DNA from: JAWWAH01 sp033721415
Lineage (GTDB): Bacteria > Patescibacteriota > Minisyncoccia > Spechtbacterales > 2-12-FULL-38-22
NCBI GenBank assembly: GCA_033721415.1
Contig: JAWWAH010000034.1
Span: 1 to 11,562, forward strand
Direction of reading: 5' to 3'
Length of the DNA: 11,562 nucleotides
Part shown: piece after piece, positions 5,673 through 11,562 of the stretch
Layout: each line of letters begins with the position of its first letter
Numbering within the stretch: position 1 is the stretch's first letter
Notes under the pieces: generated by a model
What the model saw: the letters and a program-made list of their open reading frames with translations, nothing else
Told to the model about the DNA's origin: nothing
Databases searched by the model: none
Translations under genes and position numbers: made by a program

Positions 5673-6905
5673 ATGCCAATAATTGAATCTCTACTCGATA
5701 CAGATTTCTATAAGTTTACGATGGGCCAATTTGTTTTTCACAGATATCCTAATATCCCAGTAAGATACACATTCAAATGTAGAAATAAGGGTGTTAAGCT
5801 CGGAAATGCAATCCCTGAAAAACGTCTTCGTGAAGAATTAGATGCAGTTCGTGAATTACGTCTAACAACAGAAGAGGCTACCCAGTTAAGAGAGCAACAA
5901 TATTACCCAGGGCTTTTTAAGGATAATTATATTAAATTCCTTAGAGGGTTAAGGTTGCCAGAATATAATCTCGAATACCGAAACGGTAAGATACACCTCG
6001 AATTTTTTGGTCCATGGAAAGAAGCAATATACTGGGAGACTTTTGCTCTATCAATTATCAACGAGCTTTACTATAAAGAAACAGTTGATAGGTATAAGTA
6101 TAAGCACGATATACACCATGATGGATGGGTGCGTCTAAACCCAAAGATCCAAATCCTGAGAGCCAATCCAGGTATTAAGATTATTGATTTTGGAACACGC
6201 AGGCGCTTCTCGCGTGATTGGCAAGAAATTGTTGTTAGAGTACTTAGGAATCAAGTTCCAGAAAATATTATCGGAACATCTAATGTATTTTTGGCTTTTA
6301 AATATGGTATGCAGCCCATGGGAACATTTGCTCATGAAATACCTATGGTGATATCTGCTATTTGGCGAGAGAGAACCAATGATTGGGATTCTGCGATACT
6401 TCTTTCTCATAATGCAATGCTTTTAGATTGGTGGAATGAATATGGTGAAACTTTGTCCATAGCGCTAACCGACACATACGGAAGCGAATTTTTCTTTAGA
6501 GATATGTCTAGGAGCCAGGCAGATATGTGGAGAGGCTTGAGACACGATTCAGGCGACCCCGTAGATTTCGGAGAAAGAGCAATTAAGTTTTATAATTCTT
6601 ATGGTATTGATCCTAGAGAAAAAACAATTGTATTCAGTAATGCTCTGAAAATAGATGAAATAACTATGCTCAGTAAGCGTTTTGGGGGAAGAATCATGAC
6701 CCCCTATGGCTGGGGCACTAACCTGACTAATGATGTCGGACTAGACACACTTTCTATAGTCGTTAAAGCTACAAAAGCATTCGAATATGGAACAGTTAAG
6801 CTTAGCGATAATCTCGCAAAAGCAACTGGGAGCCGCCCAGATCAAAAACGCTTCAAAGAGATCTTTGGATACACAAACACAGACTATGAAGAAACCGTAG
6901 TTTAA
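5673..6905 (+). CDS. pncB: Nicotinate phosphoribosyltransferase
   Basis: PncB makes nicotinate mononucleotide from nicotinate and PRPP, coupled to ATP hydrolysis, in the Preiss-Handler NAD salvage route. At 410 residues it matches the E. coli type (about 400). Motifs are LLDTDFYKFTM (7-17), YTFKCRN (32-38), DFGTRRRFS (172-180), GTSNVFLA (201-208), GTFAHE (217-222, His221 being the phosphorylated active-site His), ALTDTYGSEFF (264-274) and RGLRHDSGDPVDFG (287-300), with GWGTNLTND (346-354) near the end of the core. No truncation is apparent. No other NAD gene lies nearby, so in this window it stands alone between its own promoter and terminator. Confidence 0.96.
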   Translation: MPIIESLLDTDFYKFTMGQFVFHRYPNIPVRYTFKCRNKGVKLGNAIPEKRLREELDAVRELRLTTEEATQLREQQYYPGLFKDNYIKFLRGLRLPEYNLEYRNGKIHLEFFGPWKEAIYWETFALSIINELYYKETVDRYKYKHDIHHDGWVRLNPKIQILRANPGIKIIDFGTRRRFSRDWQEIVVRVLRNQVPENIIGTSNVFLAFKYGMQPMGTFAHEIPMVISAIWRERTNDWDSAILLSHNAMLLDWWNEYGETLSIALTDTYGSEFFFRDMSRSQADMWRGLRHDSGDPVDFGERAIKFYNSYGIDPREKTIVFSNALKIDEITMLSKRFGGRIMTPYGWGTNLTNDVGLDTLSIVVKATKAFEYGTVKLSDNLAKATGSRPDQKRFKEIFGYTNTDYEETVV

Positions 6906-6912
6906 GTACTTT

Positions 6913-6947
6913 AAAATCGACTCATGAATTTGAGTCGATTTTTTTTG
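6913..6947 (+). terminator. Intrinsic terminator of pncB
   Basis: Perfect 12-bp stem AAAATCGACTCA (6913-6924) and TGAGTCGATTTT (6931-6942), six-base loop, followed directly by a T-run to 6946. It begins eight bases after the pncB stop. Its arms are also the first two copies of the 10-bp word repeated downstream. Confidence 0.9.
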
Positions 6948-7003
6948 TAGTTGAGTCAATTCTCTAATCGACTCAAACTGCATGAGTCGATTATGAGTCG
7001 ATT
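6915..7003. repeat. Cluster of six copies of TGAGTCGATT in both orientations
   Basis: The word TGAGTCGATT occurs on the plus strand at 6931-6940, 6983-6992 and 6994-7003, with a one-mismatch copy (TGAGTCAATT) at 6952-6961, and in reverse complement at 6915-6924 and 6966-6975. Six copies fall within 89 bases. Pairs 1/2 form the pncB terminator; the copy at 6966-6975 can pair with either 6983-6992 or 6994-7003, the latter followed by ATTATTTTTT, so a second terminator-like hairpin is possible. It could be a duplicated terminator or a protein-binding array. Confidence 0.75.
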
Positions 7004-7040
7004 ATTTTTTAAGTCTAAAGCCTTCTTTTTTTAATAGTTC

Positions 7041-7203
7041 TAACTTGTGTTGCTGGTGCCAGTTGTTAAAGGGAAACTAACAGTGTCTGTAGATTCCCCA
7101 GAGGGTACCAGCATTCTTTCCATCTGTGGGAGTCATCTATTAGGGCTTTGGTGAGTGAGTCTTATCACCCACCACACAACACTTTAGAGGTGTTACTTTT
7201 TAT
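7041..7203 (+). ncRNA. Candidate structured non-coding RNA of unknown family
   Basis: The rest of the gap between pncB and uppP folds well. An extended hairpin pairs GCTGGTGCC (7052-7060) with GGTACCAGC (7104-7112), including one G-U pair. Nested inside are GGGAA/TTCCC (7071-7075, 7094-7098) and ACAG/CTGT (7080-7083, 7087-7090). A second hairpin pairs 7149-7158 with 7165-7174 (10 bp, one mismatch). TTGTGT (7045-7050) can pair with ACACAA (7174-7179) to close both. An intrinsic terminator follows on the plus strand. No open frame looks coding. I checked by eye for SRP, RNase P, tmRNA and 6S signatures on both strands and saw none. A read-through pncB 3' UTR is the main alternative; the promoter is not clear. 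Confidence 0.35.
7178..7201 (+). terminator. Intrinsic terminator closing the candidate ncRNA
   Basis: AACACTT (7178-7184), TAG loop, AGGTGTT (7188-7194), seven pairs with one G-U, then ACTTTTTATTTAT. The U-run is present only when read on the plus strand, where no protein gene ends within 270 bases. This is the main evidence that a plus-strand transcript runs through 7041-7177. Confidence 0.55.
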
Positions 7204-7995
7204 TTATATGAATACCGCCATTAGCGTTAAAATGGCAAATCCTAAAACGAAATATCCAAAGTTAACTTTGCGCGCTATTTTCAGTAATATATGTATCGTA
7301 GCGAGTCCAAAAATAAATGATGCCAAAAGCCCCAGCAAAGCATTCGTGCTTAACGTGAACATATCTGCATTTAATATAATATTCCCAGCAAGCACTATTG
7401 GTAAACTCATTAAGAAGCTTAAGCGTAAAGATAATTCCTCATCGTATCTATTTAGTAACAAAACTCCAGTGGTAGATCCTGACCGCGAAACTCCTGGTAG
7501 CGCAGCAAAACCCTGCACAATGCCAAGCAAAATTCCATCTTTCCAATTAAGATTTTTAATACTTTTTTCTGTTTCACTTTTCGTCTTGAGTTGGATCCAG
7601 GCCGTGAATAATAGTAAGACTCCAACCATACCCATAATTGCCTTACCGCCTAGCTCTAAACGCTCCTCAGCGCCTTCAATAGCCTCTAAGAGTCCGAAGC
7701 CAACTAATCCGCTGACCAATGTAGCTAAAACAAGGAAATTTGTTATTTTTTTTGTTTCTTTATCAGCCTCTTTGCGTTTAAGAACGCTAAGCAATATATT
7801 TACTACATCTCTTCTAAAATATACTAGTGCGGCTAAGAAAGTTCCAAAATGCAAAAATAGAGATATTCTAATCAATTCTTGTAGTGGCGAAGAGCTTTCG
7901 AATAGACCAACTTGCGCTAAAACTAAAAGCCCTTCCGAGCTTACCGGAAGCCATTCAGCGATACCTTGTATAGTTCCTAATATTATAGATTCCAT
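7204..7995 (-). CDS. uppP: Undecaprenyl-diphosphatase (UppP/BacA family)
   Basis: An integral membrane enzyme that dephosphorylates undecaprenyl diphosphate and so recycles the lipid carrier for peptidoglycan and other envelope polymers. The 263 residues match the usual 260-275. The first signature GTIQGIAEWLPVSSEG (7-22) carries Gln10 and Glu14, equivalent to E. coli Glu17 and Glu21. The second, ALPGVSRSGSTTG (165-177), carries Arg171, equivalent to Arg174. Six to eight hydrophobic helices are spread over the length. Unusual: Leu23 occupies the place of the widely conserved His30 (family SSxGHL, here SSEGLL). It lies 47 bases below the glycosylase gene with a terminator in between, so it is either read through or has its own weak promoter. 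No clear Shine-Dalgarno is seen. Confidence 0.93.
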   Translation of the reverse strand: MESIILGTIQGIAEWLPVSSEGLLVLAQVGLFESSSPLQELIRISLFLHFGTFLAALVYFRRDVVNILLSVLKRKEADKETKKITNFLVLATLVSGLVGFGLLEAIEGAEERLELGGKAIMGMVGVLLLFTAWIQLKTKSETEKSIKNLNWKDGILLGIVQGFAALPGVSRSGSTTGVLLLNRYDEELSLRLSFLMSLPIVLAGNIILNADMFTLSTNALLGLLASFIFGLATIHILLKIARKVNFGYFVLGFAILTLMAVFI

Positions 7996-8010
7996 CTTTA
8001 TCTATCTTAA

Positions 8011-8034
8011 CAAAAAACTCCCAATTATGGGAGT
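8011..8034 (-). terminator. Intrinsic terminator between the glycosylase gene and uppP
   Basis: ACTCCC (8017-8022), six-base loop, GGGAGT (8029-8034). On the minus strand the stem is followed by TTTTTTG, giving a short but classic terminator. It starts nine bases after the glycosylase stop and would limit read-through into uppP. Confidence 0.7.
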
Positions 8035-8042
8035 CTATAGCC

Positions 8043-8582
8043 TTAGTTTTCCTTTTGTTTATCAAGAATAAATCTATAAGGTTTTTTCGCCCACTCGCCT
8101 GCGTAATCAACTCCTATTCTTGAGGTTGTTTTTATTTTCTGTTTATCTACATTATCTCCCTTATCTTCAATCCATAATCCAGTTTCAGGGGTTGCCATCT
8201 TGTAATTAAAATCTTTGTTTATACGAAGCTTTTTTGTCAGTCTACCAGGACCACTTACTTCCTCTGTCCCACGTATCAATACTGCAGCAGGATATTCTTT
8301 TGGGCCCGTAACAATATTTAGCATCCAGTGCATGCCATACACAAGGTATACATACCACAAGCCTGCTTCTCTAAACATTATCTCTGTTCTGGGCGTCTTC
8401 CCTTTATGTGCGTGAGATGCTTTATCTTCAAAGCCATCATAGGCTTCTACTTCAGTTATTTTAAATGCTAACTCTTTGTTATCAAGTTTACGTATTAAAT
8501 ATTTACCAATAAGATTTTCGGCAACTTCTAGGGTTGGCCTATTAAAAAAATCGTTAGTCAATATTTTTCTAGTTTTTGCCAT
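8043..8582 (-). CDS. 3-methyladenine DNA glycosylase (AAG/MPG family)
   Basis: Removes alkylated purines from DNA to start base excision repair. The 179 residues match the compact bacterial AAG family. EVEAYDG (44-50) contains Glu46 and Tyr48, equivalent to human catalytic Glu125 and base-stacking Tyr127. DKASHAHKGKTPRTEIMF (53-70) places His57 at the equivalent of human His136, with the same nine-residue spacing. YVYLVYGMHWMLNIVT (77-92) and the closing RIGVDYAGEWAKKPYRF (155-171) complete the family pattern. It starts one base after the acylphosphatase stop and has no evident Shine-Dalgarno, so it is cotranscribed and probably coupled. It ends the trmL-like/acyP/glycosylase cluster. Confidence 0.94.
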   Translation of the reverse strand: MAKTRKILTNDFFNRPTLEVAENLIGKYLIRKLDNKELAFKITEVEAYDGFEDKASHAHKGKTPRTEIMFREAGLWYVYLVYGMHWMLNIVTGPKEYPAAVLIRGTEEVSGPGRLTKKLRINKDFNYKMATPETGLWIEDKGDNVDKQKIKTTSRIGVDYAGEWAKKPYRFILDKQKEN

Positions 8583-8583
8583 A

Positions 8584-8853
8584 TTAATGCCTTACTCCAA
8601 AGCCAGTAAAGTTTTTTTCTGTGTCAACTTTTTCTATTTGAACATTATCTACTCTAGCAGCTCTAGGTCCTTCCTTAACCCAACTTATAAAATCTTCTAA
8701 TGCCGAGGGTTCTCCTTCTGCCTCTATATAAACAGAGCCATCAGGTTCATTTTTAACAAAGCCTTTTATATCTAAGCTTTCTGCTTTTTTTCGAGTAGAG
8801 TGGCGAAAAAATACACCTTGAACTCTCCCTGTAACTTTTATATTTATGTGCAT
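8584..8853 (-). CDS. acyP: Acylphosphatase
   Basis: A small cytoplasmic enzyme that hydrolyses acyl phosphates. The 89 residues are the standard length for one ferredoxin-like domain. The signature GRVQGVFFRHSTRKKA (9-24) carries the phosphate-binding Arg17, and KGFVKNEPDGSVYIEAEG (30-47) carries catalytic Asn35. It is complete, with no fusion to HypF-type domains. The stop is one base before the glycosylase start, and the gene follows the SpoU methyltransferase gene by 40 bases on the same strand. A 7-bp inverted repeat (8849-8863) covers its start codon. Confidence 0.95.
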   Translation of the reverse strand: MHINIKVTGRVQGVFFRHSTRKKAESLDIKGFVKNEPDGSVYIEAEGEPSALEDFISWVKEGPRAARVDNVQIEKVDTEKNFTGFGVRH

Positions 8854-8863
8854 AACTTATGCA
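8849..8863. repeat. Inverted repeat over the acyP start codon
   Basis: TGCATAA (8849-8855), one base, TTATGCA (8857-8863): a perfect 7-bp dyad that includes the acyP ATG (8851-8853 complement). As RNA only a weak five-pair hairpin with a five-base loop could form. It could be a small operator or chance. Confidence 0.4.
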
Positions 8864-8893
8864 TGTTAGAAATAAAAAATAAGTGGAAACGAA

Positions 8894-9364
8894 TTAATAA
8901 AGCATACCGTATACAATAACACCAAAAGCAACGCTAACATTTAACGAATGTTTTTTGCCCATCATCGGTATTTCTATTACCTTATCAGCGCGTTTTAAAA
9001 TAGCGGGAGAAAGCCCTTCTAACTCGTGGCCCAACACAATCACAGCCTTATCTTTGTCTTCCTTGGTAAGTTTTTCCTTGTAGTACGGTATAGAATTATC
9101 GCTTAACTCGACTGCATATATCTTATGACCATCTTCCTTTAATTGATCTAGTAATGCATAAGTTTTATCGTGTTTTTCCCAATCTACATATTTTTCTGCG
9201 CCTAATGCTACCTTATGTACCTGTACCCTGACTTTTCCAAACTCATCTAGTGGAGAGGGCGTAAAACCGCAAAGATATATTTTTTCTATGCCTGCTGCAT
9301 CACTGGTGCGGAAGATAGCCCCAACGTTATGCATGCTTCTTATATTGTGCAATACAACTTTCAT
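8894..9364 (-). CDS. SpoU-family RNA 2'-O-ribose methyltransferase (TrmH/TrmL-like)
   Basis: A 156-residue SAM-dependent methyltransferase of the SPOUT superfamily, predicted to methylate a ribose 2'-OH in tRNA or rRNA. It has only the catalytic knot domain. Motif 1 is NIRSMHNVGAIFRTSDAAG (7-25, with the conserved Asn and Arg), motif 2 is VIVLGHELEGLS (108-119, with His where many members have Asn) and motif 3 is IEIPMMGKKHSLNVSVAFGV (130-149). The length suits TrmL, but TrmH-type or RlmB-like specificity cannot be excluded because there is no extension to discriminate. It heads the cluster with acyP and the glycosylase. The ATG at 9364 is well placed relative to motif 1. Confidence 0.9.
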   Translation of the reverse strand: MKVVLHNIRSMHNVGAIFRTSDAAGIEKIYLCGFTPSPLDEFGKVRVQVHKVALGAEKYVDWEKHDKTYALLDQLKEDGHKIYAVELSDNSIPYYKEKLTKEDKDKAVIVLGHELEGLSPAILKRADKVIEIPMMGKKHSLNVSVAFGVIVYGMLY

Positions 9365-9403
9365 ACGATTATTATGGTAACAATTATTGAGTTAAAAATA
9401 AAG

Positions 9404-9430
9404 AAAAAGCAGCGGATTCCGCTGCTTTAA
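9404..9430 (-). terminator. Intrinsic terminator of the histidine phosphatase gene
   Basis: AAAGCAGCGG (9406-9415), ATT loop, CCGCTGCTTT (9419-9428): ten perfect pairs. On the minus strand the stem is followed by TTCTTTATTTTT. It begins 11 bases after the stop of the phosphatase gene. Confidence 0.9.
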
Positions 9431-9439
9431 GTGCCAGTA

Positions 9440-10240
9440 TTAACCAGGCAATAGCGTATCAGGATAAAGATGAGCAGCAAACCTTTGTAGGAGTAATTTG
9501 CGCTCAGAAGTAGTTGTCGAAGAGGCTCTGTATTCTGTTACACCACAGTTTGCCCCAGGTGCAGTTTTAAAAGCTTCAATGAACTCATCTTCAGCCCACC
9601 CCTCTATATTGGAACGTAAGCCCAATATCGTGCCATAATGCGCTATAACCATAACATGACGATTAGCAAAATTAGCTACCATTCTATCATACCAGACACT
9701 CAATCTCTGTTGTAAGTCCGGGACATTTTCTCCGTTAGGATAACGATACCAATAAGGACCTGCTAATTCGTGACGTCGTCTTTCGTCGGGATGTAATGCA
9801 AAGAAACTAGTCCAATCTCCGTATGGAAAAACTGCGCCGTAATCTGTCTCTGCTAAAGCGTTGTCTCTGTTAAAGATGTCTTCTACATCTAAAAGTTCAG
9901 GCCATCCTAAAGTCATGTATCTAAAGGTTTCCTGACATCTCAGATAGGGAGATAAGTATATAACATCAGGTAACTCATCGGACTCTGCTTTAAGTGCTTC
10001 ACCGGTAAGACGTGCCTGCTCTTGCCCTCTTTGGGTAAGAGGAGCTGCGTGGTCGCCTATCTGGTGACCATACTTTTCTACGACTATGCGTGCAAGTGCT
10101 TGTGTTTCTTCTGAGTGTGGATCTGTCTCAAAGCTTTCTAAGAGACGATGATAATCATGATCTTGCTTTCTTCTGAATTGCTGTTCATTAAGAACTGATT
10201 CGCCATGTCTAATAGCTGTTAACTTTGAAGGTACTAACAT
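9440..10240 (-). CDS. Histidine phosphatase superfamily protein (phosphoglycerate mutase-like)
   Basis: A 266-residue branch-1 histidine phosphatase. Catalytic residues are visible: IRHGES with nucleophile His12 (10-15), PLTQRGQEQA (67-76), LSPYLRCQET (96-105), ALAETDYG with the likely acid Glu131 (128-135), and VIAHYGT with His201 (198-204). It could be a phosphoglycerate mutase or a broad phosphatase; the family cannot be split by eye. It is next to pyruvate kinase, which fits glycolysis, but has its own promoter. Its composition differs from its neighbours: Arg well exceeds Lys, Ala and Glu are frequent, and the DNA is less AT-rich. Together with its strong ribosome site this suggests a different history. 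The ATG at 10240 follows AAGGGAG by seven bases. Confidence 0.88.
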   Translation of the reverse strand: MLVPSKLTAIRHGESVLNEQQFRRKQDHDYHRLLESFETDPHSEETQALARIVVEKYGHQIGDHAAPLTQRGQEQARLTGEALKAESDELPDVIYLSPYLRCQETFRYMTLGWPELLDVEDIFNRDNALAETDYGAVFPYGDWTSFFALHPDERRRHELAGPYWYRYPNGENVPDLQQRLSVWYDRMVANFANRHVMVIAHYGTILGLRSNIEGWAEDEFIEAFKTAPGANCGVTEYRASSTTTSERKLLLQRFAAHLYPDTLLPG

Positions 10241-10247
10241 GTACAGG

Positions 10248-10252
10248 CTCCC
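10248..10252 (-). promoter_or_regulatory. Strong ribosome binding site of the histidine phosphatase gene
   Basis: On the minus strand GGGAG (within AGGAGAAGGGAG) ends seven bases before the ATG at 10240. It is the strongest Shine-Dalgarno in the window and fixes the start. Confidence 0.75.
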
Positions 10253-10275
10253 TTCTCCTGCTTTCTTTACAGTGT

Positions 10276-10304
10276 GTTATATCATTAAATAAGCCTCCTC
10301 TCAA
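10276..10304 (-). promoter_or_regulatory. Canonical promoter of the histidine phosphatase gene
   Basis: On the minus strand: -35 TTGAGA (plus-strand 10299-10304), exactly 17 bases, then an extended -10 TGATATAAC (TATAAC at 10276-10281, TG at 10283-10284). Start is expected near 10269, leaving a leader of about 29 bases with a strong Shine-Dalgarno. The -35 lies inside the hairpin that follows pyruvate kinase, so the two elements share DNA. Confidence 0.7.
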
Positions 10305-10317
10305 GAGGAGCTTATTT
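10287..10317 (-). terminator. Hairpin after pyruvate kinase, probable terminator
   Basis: AAATAAG (10287-10293) and CTCCTC (10295-10300) pair with GAGGAG (10305-10310) and CTTATTT (10311-10317), with a bulged C at 10294 and a TCAA loop. On the minus strand the tail is only TTATTTAATG, a weak U-run, so termination may be partial. It starts 28 bases after the pyk stop. Confidence 0.6.
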
Positions 10318-10344
10318 GCTTAGATAATAAATTTTTGAGTGCAA

Positions 10345-11562
10345 TTATTTTACTTTTTCCACTAATAGTAGATTTGTTGTTCCGGGTTCTTCAAAGGGCA
10401 CTCCTGCGCCAATAACAAATATGTCTCCCTTCTTTAGTTTCAAAATGCGATTACTCTTTGCTACTTTCTGGGTTTCTTTTGTGAGCTCTTTAAAGTTGTG
10501 GACTATGGAGCTTCGTGCTTCTTTATGTGGGTAAACACCCCAGATAAAATTTAGCTTTCTTGTGGTAGCTTCATGCGGAGACATTGCAACTATAGGTATG
10601 TCTTGCCTGTGCCGTGCAATAAGTCGAGCAGTTCTCCCACTCTCGGTTAGCACTATTATTAGTTTTGCTTCTACCTCCTTAGCAACATTTGTTACTGATG
10701 CACTTATTGCATCTGCTATGTTGTCTTCTTTTGTAAACTCTCTTTCATAAACTTGGCCTTCAGTAGATTTTATAATGGCTTTTGCCATCTCTATTGTTCG
10801 CAACGGATATTTTCCTGTTGCAGTTTCTGCAGAAAACATCACTGCATCTGTGCCTTCAAGTACAGCTGTTGCTACATCTGTAACTTCGGCTCTTGTGGGC
10901 AGTGGATTTTCTTTCATAGATTCAAGCATCTGAGTTGCAGTAATTACAATTTTTGCTTTGTCTCGTCCAAGTTCTATAAGTTCTTTTTGTATCTGTGGTA
11001 TTTTTTCCATTGGCATAGATAGCCCGAGATCCCCCCTGGCTATCATTATGCCGTCTGCCTCGTCCATTATCTCTTCTACATTTTTTACAGCTTTAGGGGT
11101 TTCAATCTTTGCTATAACCATTAAGGCTTTTTCTTCCGGCAACCTCCTTCTGACTTGCTTGATTTCTTTTTTGCTTTGTACAAAAGATACAGCAAAAGCT
11201 GTAACACCAGCATTGGATAAGGCATTTATGTCTTCCTTATCTTTTTTAGTTATCATGCTTCCGCCAAGGGATATGTCTTGCGCTAAAAACCCCATAGACG
11301 AACGCATCTTACCCCCCGCTAGCACCTCTGCCATTACTCCTCCTCTAACTTTTCTTTTTGCTTTTAATATTATATCTCCATCTCCAAGAAATATTGTTGT
11401 TCCAGGTTTGAGCCCTTTAAGTATTGAAGAAAAATTTATAGATATTGCTTCCTTGTCTCCTGTGGCTGATTTCTTAGATATCTTAATCTCATCTCCAGCA
11501 TTTAGGGTTGTGTCTTCTTTTACTTTTCCTATGCGTATCTTTGGCCCTGATAAATCTGCTAG
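10345..11562 (-). CDS. pyk: Pyruvate kinase (5' end beyond window)
   Basis: Converts phosphoenolpyruvate and ADP to pyruvate and ATP, the last step of glycolysis. The frame is open from the right edge to a TAA at 10345, giving 405 residues; about 70 N-terminal residues are missing. An ATG at 11334 is internal, because pyruvate kinase sequence continues upstream of it. Seen in order are DLSGPKIRIG (active-site loop before the B domain), the B domain with LKPGTTIFLGDGD, the catalytic Lys in IAKIE, IMIARGDLG, ITATQMLESM, PTRAEVTDVATAVLEGTDAV, MFSAETATGKYP, and a complete C-terminal domain (SGRTARLIARHRQDIPI) ending EEPGTTNLLLVEKVK. No PEP-utiliser extension is present. With the missing part the protein would be near the usual 470-480 residues. 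Confidence 0.96.
   Translation of the reverse strand, partial: LADLSGPKIRIGKVKEDTTLNAGDEIKISKKSATGDKEAISINFSSILKGLKPGTTIFLGDGDIILKAKRKVRGGVMAEVLAGGKMRSSMGFLAQDISLGGSMITKKDKEDINALSNAGVTAFAVSFVQSKKEIKQVRRRLPEEKALMVIAKIETPKAVKNVEEIMDEADGIMIARGDLGLSMPMEKIPQIQKELIELGRDKAKIVITATQMLESMKENPLPTRAEVTDVATAVLEGTDAVMFSAETATGKYPLRTIEMAKAIIKSTEGQVYEREFTKEDNIADAISASVTNVAKEVEAKLIIVLTESGRTARLIARHRQDIPIVAMSPHEATTRKLNFIWGVYPHKEARSSIVHNFKELTKETQKVAKSNRILKLKKGDIFVIGAGVPFEEPGTTNLLLVEKVK

Noticed and set aside
5290..5679. Toxin-antitoxin pair
   Set aside because: The small protein has a loosely RelE-like pattern but no adjacent small antitoxin gene on either side; neighbours are greA and pncB.
7004..7203. SRP RNA, RNase P RNA, tmRNA, 6S RNA or a hammerhead ribozyme in the pncB-uppP gap
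   Set aside because: None of the short conserved signatures (such as GGAAGCAGC, GAGGAAAGTCC, a tRNA-like 3' end or CTGATGA) was seen on either strand. It is kept only as an unassigned candidate RNA.
6906..7203. CRISPR array
   Set aside because: The repeats are only 10 bp, occur in both orientations with irregular spacing, and there are no cas genes.
7148..8071. Long open frame on the plus strand (307 codons)
   Set aside because: It lies antisense to uppP, whose protein matches its family throughout. The plus-strand translation is Ser/Pro/Lys-rich low-complexity sequence with no recognisable domain.
1..11562. Alternative genetic code with TGA read as Gly, as in some Patescibacteria
   Set aside because: TGA terminates the membrane MurF-like gene and sodX at family-appropriate positions, and no conserved glycine requires TGA.
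1..11562. tRNA or rRNA genes and insertion sequences
   Set aside because: No cloverleaf with a GTTCGAATC-type arm, no rRNA segment, and no transposase or terminal inverted repeats were seen.

Overview
The window is a compact, AT-rich bacterial segment (by eye roughly 35-38% G+C) with short intergenic gaps, one- to four-base gene overlaps and few clear Shine-Dalgarno sites. Most proteins are rich in Lys and Ile. The standard code fits: TGA is used as a stop and is not needed as a sense codon. Paired, shortened or membrane-fused Mur ligases, a very small signal-peptidase-like protein and the tight packing suggest a Candidate Phyla Radiation (Patescibacteria, Parcubacteria-like) genome. That placement is an inference from style and gene content, not a phylogenetic result.

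Layout. Positions 1-66 hold the last 21 codons of an unidentified GC-rich gene on the plus strand, followed by a hairpin terminator shared with the convergent operon. Positions 129-3765 (minus strand) form a translationally coupled operon: an alpha/beta hydrolase, a membrane-embedded MurF-like ligase and a shorter MurF-like ligase. Positions 3828-4616 (minus) encode a nickel superoxide dismutase and its maturation protease, with a terminator-like hairpin between them. Divergent from these is greA (4771-5229, plus) with a strong terminator. Next come a small DUF4258-like protein (minus) and nicotinate phosphoribosyltransferase (plus), which share a 65-base divergent promoter region.

The stretch 6906-7203 has no protein gene. 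It contains a pncB terminator, a cluster of six copies of a 10-bp word, and a foldable segment ending in its own intrinsic terminator, which is a candidate non-coding RNA. Leftward genes follow: uppP (7204-7995), then an upstream cluster of a SpoU-type RNA methyltransferase, acylphosphatase and 3-methyladenine DNA glycosylase (9364 to 8043), closed by a terminator before uppP. A histidine phosphatase (9440-10240) has its own canonical promoter and strong ribosome binding site. Pyruvate kinase (10345 to the right edge) lacks its first 70 or so residues because the window ends.

Functional themes are envelope building (Mur ligases, UppP recycling of the undecaprenyl carrier), oxidative-stress defence (Ni-SOD plus protease), NAD salvage (PncB), transcript-cleavage rescue (GreA), nucleic-acid maintenance (glycosylase, SpoU) and glycolysis (pyruvate kinase). 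The most interesting points are the Ni-SOD hook in which the usual Pro5 is Met, the coupled hydrolase/membrane-MurF/short-MurF operon, and the unassigned structured RNA and 10-bp repeat cluster after pncB.
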